Part shown: piece by piece, positions 24,586 through 29,590 of the stretch | Position numbering within the stretch: the first letter of the stretch is position 1 | Layout: the number at the start of each line of letters is the position of its first letter | Assembly: GCA_001824325.1 (NCBI GenBank) | Contig: MHXC01000054.1 | Location: forward strand, 1-29,590 | Direction: 5' to 3' | DNA length: 29,590 bases | Source of the DNA: Parcubacteria group bacterium RIFCSPHIGHO2_01_FULL_47_10b | Lineage (GTDB): Bacteria > Patescibacteriota > Minisyncoccia > 2-01-FULL-47-10 | Notes under the pieces: generated by a model | What the model saw: only the letters and a program-made list of their open reading frames with translations | Databases searched by the model: none | What the model was told of the DNA's origin: nothing | Made by a program: the position numbers and the translations under genes

Positions 24586-24900
24586 TTATTTTATACGGAT
24601 GCCGGTGGTAATAATTTGGTGTACAAGCGGGTGCCAGTCTTGGAAACGGTCCTCGGGAAAAATAACGACCTCGAACCGATCGTCTACATCGTTCGCTAAA
24701 ATCCTCATCCGGGCACGCCCATCCATGTTGTCTGGTGCCGTTTTAGACACTACAAGCGCCACGTCAATATCGCTGCTCATGTTCGGCTCGCCTTTCGCAT
24801 ACGAACCATACAGATACGCTTCTATTATAGGGAAACCGCTTTCCTTCAAGTAGCGCACATATTTTTTTGATACCGTTATTGCTGTATCTCTTGGAGCCAT
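24586..24900 (-). CDS. Minimal nucleotidyltransferase (MNT domain) of a HEPN-MNT pair
   Basis: The protein has 104 residues with the MNT signature YGSYAKGEPNMSSDIDVALV (G32-S33, D44, D46). The third acidic position falls on Glu77 (FEVVIF) rather than the more usual Asp. Small proteins of this kind (MntA type) pair with HEPN proteins, and several characterised MntA enzymes AMPylate their HEPN partner to neutralise it. The gene overlaps the HEPN gene by 25 nt and lies upstream of the Wzz-like gene. It is probably cytosolic; the metal-binding residues look intact enough for activity. Whether it acts as antitoxin here is inferred from family and context. Confidence 0.88.
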   Translation of the reverse strand: MAPRDTAITVSKKYVRYLKESGFPIIEAYLYGSYAKGEPNMSSDIDVALVVSKTAPDNMDGRARMRILANDVDDRFEVVIFPEDRFQDWHPLVHQIITTGIRIK

Positions 24901-25262
24901 AGTTGGTAAAGCTTATGTATCCTCTTTTGAGTATCTATCGCGAAATCTTTCGTGTATTCTTTGCGTAACCTCTCAACATCTTCCGGATACCGACCTTCAA
25001 GATTGAACTCCGTTGCTTTCTCTAAAAACAATGCGTCATCCTCTGAAAGTTCTCGCTTGGCTAAGAGTGCCAACTTCGAAAGATTGTGTGAATGAGGCGC
25101 GTGCTCTTTTGTAATGCTAGTTACAAGTGCCTTCAAAATTTTTTCCAAAACCAAATGTCCAAAAAATAATGCCTCGGGAAACTTTTCTTTTTCGATCAAT
25201 GCCTCCATGATTTCTTGCGCACGTTGCGCTCCGTCTGTCCAATACTGAATTGTTTTTTGCAT
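24876..25262 (-). CDS. HEPN domain protein, partner of the MNT nucleotidyltransferase
   Basis: The protein has 128 residues from the ATG at 25262; a GTG two codons earlier is an alternative. It is all-helical: a first helix with YWTDGAQRAQEIMEALIEKEKF, then YAL-like FGHLVLEKILKALV, then HAPHSHNLSKLALLAKRE and a FNLEGRYPEDVE segment typical of the PF05168 type of HEPN domain. The RX4-6H RNase motif of toxic HEPN proteins is not evident, so a ribonuclease role is uncertain. It may be a non-toxic HEPN that binds nucleotide or protein. It is the first gene of the HEPN-MNT-Wzz unit. Upstream is a stretch with an inverted repeat (25363-25430). Confidence 0.88.
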   Translation of the reverse strand: MQKTIQYWTDGAQRAQEIMEALIEKEKFPEALFFGHLVLEKILKALVTSITKEHAPHSHNLSKLALLAKRELSEDDALFLEKATEFNLEGRYPEDVERLRKEYTKDFAIDTQKRIHKLYQLWLQEIQQ

Positions 25263-25362
25263 GTCCACGGGAATATGGTAGCACGGTGTTTGATAGGTGA
25301 CAATGCCGTAGCAGATATTGAAAAAGTTAAATAGTATGATACGCTAATCATATCTTAACGTA

Positions 25363-25430
25363 GACGGCTAGTGTAAATTCACCGGTGTTACATTCCAATC
25401 GCAGCTGTAATCCAAAAGTTACTAGCCGTC
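25363..25430. repeat. 10-bp inverted repeat with palindromic core, upstream of HEPN and rfbD
   Basis: GACGGCTAGT (25363-25372) and ACTAGCCGTC (25421-25430) are perfect arms 48 nt apart. Between them TGTAA...TTACA flanks the palindrome CACCGGTG (25380-25387). No coding frame or target duplication is seen. It lies between the divergent HEPN and rfbD genes and may be a regulatory region or a small element remnant. Confidence 0.45.
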
Positions 25431-25513
25431 ACACAGGTATTGGGTGTCATGACCAAAATCCCACGGTCATCTGCCTGTTGAAGTAAATCCTCATTCAATG
25501 AATCCTCCAACGA

Positions 25514-25538
25514 AGCCTGCAAGGCACCCATGCAGGCT
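25514..25538 (+). other. Hairpin in the leader of rfbD
   Basis: AGCCTGCA (25514-25521) pairs with TGCAGGCT (25531-25538) around a 9-nt loop and is followed by a pyrimidine stretch, 24 nt before the ATG at 25563. It may be a leader hairpin or a weak attenuator. The remaining bases of 25269-25562 hold nothing else I can support. Confidence 0.4.
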
Positions 25539-25562
25539 CCTCCCTTTCAATTTCCTATATAC

Positions 25563-26465
25563 ATGAAACTCGCACTTATCGGATACAAAGGACTCTTGGG
25601 CCAAGAATTGCAACGCGTCTTTGCCAGTGAAAACCCAACGCTGTTGGACAGCGATACGTGCGATATTACCAACGAAACGCTGTTGCACGAAACACTCACA
25701 ACGCTCAAACCAGAGCTTGTTATCAACGCCGCTGCATATACTAACGTTGAAGAAGCCGAGACCCACCGCGACCAGGCATTTGAAATCAATGCGCATGGGG
25801 CGCGCAACCTTGCTGATGTGTGTAGAGAAATCAACGCAACGCTGGTACACTATAGCACTGACTATGTCGTTGATGGCATAAAGCGTGATGGCTATGCCGA
25901 GGATGATGACACGGGCACGCCGGTCAATGTCTACGGTCAATCAAAGCTTATGGGCGAAGCATTTATTCGCCAGTCGCTCCAGCAACATTATATTATTCGT
26001 TTGTCTTCACTATTTGGGCCGGCCAAGAAGAATTTCGTCTCGATTATGCTGGACCTCGCTGAAAACCATACCGAACTCAAAGTTGTCGGCGACCAATATA
26101 TGAAACCAACTTATGCGCCTGATTTGGCTGCAGCGACAGCGAAACTTTTTCATGAGCATGCGCCGTTTGGTATCTACCATTTGCCGAATGAAGTGCAGCC
26201 GCTGGGCGGTGACACCGAAGCAACTCACACAACGCACGTTGGCATCAGCTGGGCGCAATTCGCGCGTGAAATATTTACCATCAACCATGAATTGCATGTG
26301 AACACGCCAATACCGCAAGTGGTCGAGATCAAAGCGAATGAATGGTCCGCCAAATCAAAACGCCCGCATCACTCAGCACTTTTAAATACAAAACGCCCAC
26401 TCCAGCGACCCTACTATGAGGCGCTACGGGAATACATTTTGACGATCTCGGTGAAAAAAACTTGA
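25563..26465 (+). CDS. rfbD: dTDP-4-dehydrorhamnose reductase
   Basis: The protein has 300 residues from the ATG at 25563; an upstream ATG adds an unlikely peptide. This extended short-chain dehydrogenase starts with the nucleotide-binding GYKGLLGQE. It has VINAAAYTNVEEAE, then HYSTDYVVDG (the usual family form is STDYVFDG), and the catalytic Tyr-x-x-x-Lys in VNVYGQSKLMGE. The C-terminal part contains the substrate-binding segment, ending SKRPHHSALL as in RmlD. It reduces dTDP-6-deoxy-4-ketolyxohexulose to dTDP-L-rhamnose with NAD(P)H. No rmlA, rmlB or rmlC gene is in the window. It is a stand-alone plus-strand gene. A rhamnose donor would feed glycosyltransferases such as the GT2 gene here. 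No good Shine-Dalgarno site is seen. Confidence 0.92.
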   Translation: MKLALIGYKGLLGQELQRVFASENPTLLDSDTCDITNETLLHETLTTLKPELVINAAAYTNVEEAETHRDQAFEINAHGARNLADVCREINATLVHYSTDYVVDGIKRDGYAEDDDTGTPVNVYGQSKLMGEAFIRQSLQQHYIIRLSSLFGPAKKNFVSIMLDLAENHTELKVVGDQYMKPTYAPDLAAATAKLFHEHAPFGIYHLPNEVQPLGGDTEATHTTHVGISWAQFAREIFTINHELHVNTPIPQVVEIKANEWSAKSKRPHHSALLNTKRPLQRPYYEALREYILTISVKKT

Positions 26466-26489
26466 CGTTGAGCCATTAGTTTGTAGAAT
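26462..26489 (+). promoter_or_regulatory. Promoter overlapping the rfbD stop codon
   Basis: TTGACG (26462-26467), which contains the rfbD stop TGA, is followed by a 16-bp spacer and TAGAAT (26484-26489). The predicted start is near 26496. The only thing downstream on this strand is a series of hairpins ending in a terminator. Confidence 0.5.
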
Positions 26490-26495
26490 GAACTT

Positions 26496-26710
26496 ACCCC
26501 TACTCTCTGTTCCTCTCACCACCAAGGTTCGCGGTGGTTGCAAGGAGTTGGAGCCCACCCACCAGCTCCTTGCATGTAATAATACTCAAATCCTCCGAAA
26601 CTGGGTGAGGTTACTGGCCGTTAGGTCCGTAACCTCACCCTCCTCGCTCTTTCGTTTCACCGTCTTGTCACACCGAAATCCTCGATGTCTCACGACGGTT
26701 TTCTTTTTTA
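26496..26710 (+). ncRNA. Candidate structured non-coding RNA, about 215 nt
   Basis: Between converging rfbD and nfo lie successive hairpins. The first is ACCACC/GGTGGT (26518-26538). The second is a 12-bp stem with one G-U pair (26540-26551 with 26562-26573). The third is a perfect 12-bp stem (26603-26614 with 26629-26640), optionally extended by GAAAC/GTTTC (26597-26601 with 26654-26658). The last, ACCGTC/GACGGT, is followed by TTTTCTTTTTT. A promoter precedes the first hairpin. I find none of the conserved sequence motifs I know for tmRNA, RNase P or SRP RNA, and it lacks the single long hairpin of 6S RNA. A long 3' untranslated region of rfbD is the alternative. No credible ORF lies within. 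Confidence 0.5.
26659..26709 (+). terminator. Rho-independent terminator
   Basis: ACCGTC (26659-26664) pairs with GACGGT (26694-26699), with a smaller inner stem between, and is followed by TTTTCTTTTTT ending at 26709. It terminates rfbD read-through and the candidate ncRNA. Confidence 0.7.
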
Positions 26711-26726
26711 TAGTTCAAATACTATA

Positions 26727-27593
26727 TTACCCCGTAGCCCCAGCCAACTTCCTCGCATGCGCCAGCTCTGATCGCATGTCATCGTCGGACTCGTAAGGTG
26801 TTTCGAGAATCATGTCAAGGTCTCGAAATGCCTTGTGTTGCACAAATGCTTGTAGGCCTTTGTCGCCAATCGCGCCCTTTCCCAGCAGCGCATGGCGATC
26901 TTTTTTTGCATGAAATTCGTATTTAGAATCGTTGAGATGAATACATTGGACACGCTCAAGACCGATGGTTCGCTGCACTTCAGCAACGAGCGCATCCACG
27001 CCAGCGGCCGTCCGCAGATCATACCCGGCCGCAAATAAATGGCAGGTGTCGAGGCACACGCCGCCAATGATGCGTGCGACTGATGACCCGGCCCCTGCTC
27101 CGTCCACAGCCTCCATAATCGTTGCCAAATCCTCCAAAGAATCCCCCACAATATTCCCTGAGCCCGCGCTGATTTCTAATAACAACCGTTCTAATGGCTG
27201 CGTTTCTGCGACTTTGCACAAACCCTTAATAACCCCGTCGATCCCATCGGCCTTGGGACGCTCTTTTGCACTGCCAAGGTGTGTGATTACAAACCGAGTG
27301 CCCATGCGCTCCGCGACTTCGAGTTCGTTCGCCAGCGTGCTTATGCTGCCGTGAAAATGGATGGGGTTGTCCGAGGCGAGAGTAATATAGTAAGGGGCGT
27401 GAGTGTACCAATGCGCGTACCCGTGCTCGCGACATGAGGCCACAAATGCCGCGATTGCCTCGTCGCTTGCTCGAAACGGTCCGCCGCGCGGCGAGCGCGA
27501 AAATATTTGAAATATGTCAGCGCCGACTGCTCGCGCACGCCCGGGAGCATGCTCGATACCACCGGCAATAGAAACGTGGACGCCGAATTGCAT
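26727..27593 (-). CDS. nfo: Endonuclease IV (AP endonuclease)
   Basis: The protein has 288 residues from the ATG at 27593; the longer frame to 27680 is rejected because a TGCTATACT promoter box lies just upstream of this ATG. It has the zinc-dependent TIM-barrel motifs of Nfo: FGVHVSIAGGI, THAPYYITLA, VITHLGSAKE, LLLEISAGSGN, GVCLDTCHLFAAGYDL, HLNDSKYE, DRHALLGKGAIG and LETPYESD. These supply the His/Asp/Glu ligands of the three-zinc site. It cleaves the backbone 5' to abasic sites in base excision repair in the cytoplasm. Length and motif order are normal. It is likely transcribed alone as a leaderless mRNA and ends close to the converging ncRNA terminator. Confidence 0.95.
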   Translation of the reverse strand: MQFGVHVSIAGGIEHAPGRARAVGADIFQIFSRSPRGGPFRASDEAIAAFVASCREHGYAHWYTHAPYYITLASDNPIHFHGSISTLANELEVAERMGTRFVITHLGSAKERPKADGIDGVIKGLCKVAETQPLERLLLEISAGSGNIVGDSLEDLATIMEAVDGAGAGSSVARIIGGVCLDTCHLFAAGYDLRTAAGVDALVAEVQRTIGLERVQCIHLNDSKYEFHAKKDRHALLGKGAIGDKGLQAFVQHKAFRDLDMILETPYESDDDMRSELAHARKLAGATG

Positions 27594-27599
27594 AGAGCT

Positions 27600-27608
27600 A
27601 GTATAGCA
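27600..27608 (-). promoter_or_regulatory. Extended -10 TGCTATACT, leaderless start of nfo
   Basis: On the minus strand TGCTATACT is followed by 6 nt and the ATG of nfo. There is no room for a Shine-Dalgarno site. No strong -35 is seen. Confidence 0.6.
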
Positions 27609-27649
27609 CATGCCAGAGAAGACGCTCGCTCCTCGTGATATCACGCACA

Positions 27650-27690
27650 TAAAAGAAAGCGGCTCATGCATACGCTGCACGGCCGCTTTC
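27650..27690 (-). terminator. Terminator of the two-helix membrane protein gene
   Basis: GAAAGCGGC (27655-27663) pairs with GCCGCTTTC (27682-27690). In minus-strand RNA the stem is followed by UUUUAUG. It lies 25 nt after the stop at 27716. Confidence 0.7.
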
Positions 27691-27715
27691 TCACTCTCAT
27701 GTATGAATAGTCAGC

Positions 27716-27904
27716 TTATTTCTTGCCTCCGAAGAATAGCATCAAAGCCAAAATGACTGATACTGCGCCGACAATTATCTGAATCCAGGGCGTACCACCC
27801 GTGATCCCTGAGAGCCAGCTGTATACCTGTGGAATAAGGTGAACTAAACCACCAACGAGCAAAAATATCGTTGCCCACAATTGTGTGCCTTTCATGGTCT
27901 CCAT
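27716..27904 (-). CDS. Small membrane protein with two transmembrane helices
   Basis: The protein has 62 residues, with helices at about 8-30 (TQLWATIFLLVGGLVHLIPQVY) and about 40-59 (WIQIIVGAVSVILALMLFF) and the short basic end GGKK. AAAGGAGGTGA directly precedes the first ATG (27904); the ATG at 27895 is an alternative with longer spacing. It resembles the many short GG-containing two-helix proteins of CPR genomes whose function is unknown. A TGCTATACT box about 95 nt upstream and a good terminator show a single-gene transcript. Given the very strong Shine-Dalgarno site, it is probably abundant. No family function can be named. Confidence 0.75.
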   Translation of the reverse strand: METMKGTQLWATIFLLVGGLVHLIPQVYSWLSGITGGTPWIQIIVGAVSVILALMLFFGGKK

Positions 27905-28000
27905 TCACCTCCTTTCGTTGTACGATTGCCTCGGATTCTTCTCATTATGGTGCTTTCGTCATCGTTGCGAAAAATAGGAGTGCGATAGGTCGACAGAAAT

Positions 28001-28009
28001 AGTATAGCA
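28001..28009 (-). promoter_or_regulatory. Extended -10 TGCTATACT for the small membrane protein
   Basis: On the minus strand TGCTATACT lies just after the pgi stop. A TTGACT is 14 bp upstream, which is too close for a standard -35, so the extended -10 probably carries the promoter. It gives a leader of about 90 nt. Confidence 0.5.
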
Positions 28010-28022
28010 TAAAATTGGGCAG

Positions 28023-29384
28023 TCAAGAAGCTGCGGGAGTTGTGGGCATCCCCTTTGCCAACACCTCCCGTGTTATCGCCTTATAGAGCTCGACGTGCGG
28101 CTGGTCGAATGCGTTAATATTGAGCATGTTACCCAAGTACATGACCTCGAGCATTTTGAATTGCATGAATGCACCGATGTGGTGTTCGTCAAGATGGTCG
28201 AATTGTATATGCATGTAGGGACGCTTCTGTTTTTTATAGGCGCCTTGAGTACCCTGTGTAATCGCGCTCATGAGTTGTGCAAATGTCTTTCCACGGATAT
28301 GGGGGACGATCGATGGGTAGGGATCGTTGGGATTTGTATCTGCTGGCACCGCCGGATCTACCGGCCAATTATTGAGCGTCACAAAGGTAGTAATGCTGTG
28401 CGACGGTCCGCCCAAATATAGCTGTGCCCGTGAGTGCAGATCAGTGGAGCCAATTGATACCGTGGGGAGTAATCCAGTTTCTACCCGCTTGCCTTTGCGG
28501 TCGTGCTCCTTGCCGATGCTTTCTGCTAATAGCTGCCGGTACCAACGACCAAGATATTCGAGGTCTTTGGCGAATAAAAATGTGTCGTGTATATAGATAG
28601 GCTTCTTGCGCTTTGTTGCGGCGAATAACGTTGCGGCGCTCGCCAATGGGAGGTTGTGACTTGGTTTCTTAGCGTACAGATAGGTGTCTCGTGCTTCGCG
28701 AGCGCCATTAAGTAGTGACACGACATCAACATGGGCAAGGCCGAGGGGGAATAGGCTGACAGAAGAAAGCGCGCCGTAGCGACCGCCAACCTTTTCGTAT
28801 ACTGGTAATATATCAATGCCTATGCTACGCGCAGCTTTCCATAAAGGACTATTGCGCCCGGTAGTGACAACAACGAGCTCGTGCCAATCATGTGGTCGGG
28901 CCTCGCGATATACTTGGAGTAATAGTTCGAAATTAGCAATGGTCTCCGTAGTGTTGCCGGATTTGCTCACGACATTCAATAGTATGTTGCGGCCACGCCC
29001 AAGTTCCGCTTTAAGGGTACGATTCGCGAGTTCAGTGCGAAGCGGATCAACGGTGTCCAGAAATCGAATCGGAGTAAATGCCTTTCCCTCCAACGTACTC
29101 CTCGTGCCGACTGCTTCATAGATGGCGCGTACGCTCAAATCCGCATTACCGATCCCCTCTACAATAATCTTATCAATTCCGATGGTGCGTTTCTTGTCAA
29201 TAATCGAGTAAATTAGCTGTTGATACGGCTCATCGCCGGGTAGCGTGACACTAGCTTCATTGCACGCATATTCGAAATCATGACAGCAATTACGAAGTCG
29301 GCGCGTGTAGGCCTCTTGCGATTGTATAGCGCGAGCAATGGTGCTTTTACCAAGATCAATTGGTTCAGTAGAAAAGTGCAACAT
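28023..29384 (-). CDS. pgi: Glucose-6-phosphate isomerase
   Basis: The protein has 453 residues from the ATG at 29384; an upstream ATG six codons earlier overlaps the -10 region. The family motifs are present: VVSKSGNTTET for phosphate binding, VGGRYGALSSVSLFPLGL (PGI signature 1-like), a glutamate in LLAESIGKE, GSTDLHSRAQLYLGGP and the catalytic-site region NAFDQPHVELYK. It interconverts glucose 6-phosphate and fructose 6-phosphate in the cytoplasm. In CPR cells, which usually have incomplete central metabolism, it can also link hexose phosphates to the sugar-nucleotide supply for surface glycans. The start has no Shine-Dalgarno site but a TGCTATACT box 8 nt upstream, so the mRNA is predicted leaderless. 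Length is within the normal range for shorter bacterial forms. Confidence 0.94.
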   Translation of the reverse strand: MLHFSTEPIDLGKSTIARAIQSQEAYTRRLRNCCHDFEYACNEASVTLPGDEPYQQLIYSIIDKKRTIGIDKIIVEGIGNADLSVRAIYEAVGTRSTLEGKAFTPIRFLDTVDPLRTELANRTLKAELGRGRNILLNVVSKSGNTTETIANFELLLQVYREARPHDWHELVVVTTGRNSPLWKAARSIGIDILPVYEKVGGRYGALSSVSLFPLGLAHVDVVSLLNGAREARDTYLYAKKPSHNLPLASAATLFAATKRKKPIYIHDTFLFAKDLEYLGRWYRQLLAESIGKEHDRKGKRVETGLLPTVSIGSTDLHSRAQLYLGGPSHSITTFVTLNNWPVDPAVPADTNPNDPYPSIVPHIRGKTFAQLMSAITQGTQGAYKKQKRPYMHIQFDHLDEHHIGAFMQFKMLEVMYLGNMLNINAFDQPHVELYKAITREVLAKGMPTTPAAS

Positions 29385-29392
29385 ATGAAGAT

Positions 29393-29401
29393 AGTATAGC
29401 A
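29393..29401 (-). promoter_or_regulatory. Extended -10 TGCTATACT, leaderless start of pgi
   Basis: On the minus strand TGCTATACT is followed by 8 nt and the pgi ATG at 29384. Confidence 0.6.
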
Positions 29402-29438
29402 AATTGTTGGCTGGAATAAAACAGCTTTGTGCACGCCT

Positions 29439-29480
29439 AAAAACGAACGCGGGTGGATACTCGAGATTGAGTATCCACCC
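29439..29480 (-). terminator. Strong hairpin terminator of the right-edge gene
   Basis: GGGTGGATACTC (29451-29462) and GAGTATCCACCC (29469-29480) form a perfect 12-bp stem with a 6-nt loop. In minus-strand RNA it is followed after 7 nt by UUUUU. It lies 26 nt after the stop of the partial gene at 29506. Confidence 0.65.
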
Positions 29481-29505
29481 TGGAAAGAGAAAGTTGTTGA
29501 AAGCG

Positions 29506-29590
29506 CTAAGCGTTGTTACGCTTACGCCTCCGGGGCTTGTTCGGATCGTTCCCGCAAACCAAACAAGCCCGAATTAAAGTATTATTCCGT
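29506..29590 (-). CDS. C-terminal end of an unidentified small basic protein
   Basis: A minus-strand frame open at the window edge ends in TAG at 29508-29506. It reads RNNTLIRACLVCGNDPNKPR and then RRKRNNA, with a CxxC-type pair (ACLVCGN) and a very basic tail. The terminator that follows supports it as a real 3' end. Only 27 residues are visible; a zinc-ribbon or nucleic-acid-binding protein would fit, but it cannot be identified. Confidence 0.4.
   Translation of the reverse strand, partial: RNNTLIRACLVCGNDPNKPRRRKRNNA

Noticed and set aside
26488..26796. 102-residue plus-strand frame beginning at the TAGAAT box
   Set aside because: It reads through all the hairpins and the terminator and into the 3' end of nfo on the opposite strand; the translation is not protein-like.
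1..29590. CRISPR arrays, insertion sequences, integrases or rRNA genes
   Set aside because: No regularly spaced direct repeats, no transposase or recombinase motifs and no recognisable rRNA sequence were seen. The repeats present lie inside surface-protein genes.
1..29590. Alternative genetic code (UGA = Gly) as in some CPR lineages
   Set aside because: TGA serves as stop at natural ends (for example rfbD at 26463-26465) and conserved proteins have no in-frame TGA.

Overview
The window looks like a piece of a Candidate Phyla Radiation (Patescibacteria, probably Parcubacteria-group) genome. The clearest marker is the secreted protein at the left edge, which carries an S-G-H-A-W-S-E-N-I-G-W-I-Q-F-N motif. 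From memory this motif is typical of Parcubacteria surface proteins. Small tightly packed genes, many secreted repeat proteins of unknown function and many promoters placed 6-9 nt from a start codon agree with this. TGA is used as stop (for example at the end of rfbD), so the Gracilibacteria/Absconditabacteria code does not apply. The assignment is inference; no marker phylogeny is possible here.

Layout. 1-4481 (minus): three exported proteins, namely an FG-GAP/VCBS-like protein cut by the window edge, a Kelch-like propeller protein and a glycoside-hydrolase-like TIM-barrel protein. A divergent, palindrome-containing promoter region separates them from a small plus-strand gene (4500-4919). 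5039-7366 (minus): a GT2 glycosyltransferase and an O-antigen ligase/polymerase-like membrane protein. 7438-7810 (plus): a small gene and an overlapping, frame-shifted second small gene. 7829-8080: hairpins and terminators. 8167-10493 (minus): a GC-richer two-gene unit with a small zinc-knuckle protein translationally coupled to a secreted TSP3-repeat/FlgD-like protein that has an unusual zinc-ribbon N-terminal extension.

10753-21043 (minus) is the most striking part: eight consecutive genes with short gaps or overlaps, nearly all encoding exported or membrane-anchored proteins of unrecognised function. They comprise an acidic NEQEADQD-repeat protein, a small exported protein, a 1159-residue coiled-coil/repeat/DUF11 surface protein with a C-terminal membrane anchor, three proteins sharing a short beta-sandwich motif, and two paralogous beta-helix proteins. 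I interpret it as an uncharacterised cell-surface assembly or adhesion apparatus. A subtilisin-like protease with a PKD domain (21512-23575) lies just upstream.

23637-25262 (minus): a small single-helix protein, a Wzz-like polysaccharide copolymerase and a HEPN/MNT pair. 25563-26465 (plus): dTDP-4-dehydrorhamnose reductase, followed by a candidate structured ncRNA with its own promoter and terminator (about 26496-26710). 26727-29384 (minus): endonuclease IV, a two-helix small membrane protein and glucose-6-phosphate isomerase. The C-terminus of another gene lies at the right edge. GT2, ligase, Wzz-like protein and rhamnose synthesis suggest that a rhamnose-containing surface glycan is made here next to the surface-protein operon.

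Transcription signals. An identical extended -10 box, TGCTATACT, occurs four times on the minus strand, and TGCTATAAT once on the plus strand. At nfo, pgi and the 7438 gene it lies 6-8 nt from an ATG with no Shine-Dalgarno site (predicted leaderless mRNAs). Ahead of two small membrane proteins it is followed by a leader of about 90-100 nt with a strong Shine-Dalgarno site.
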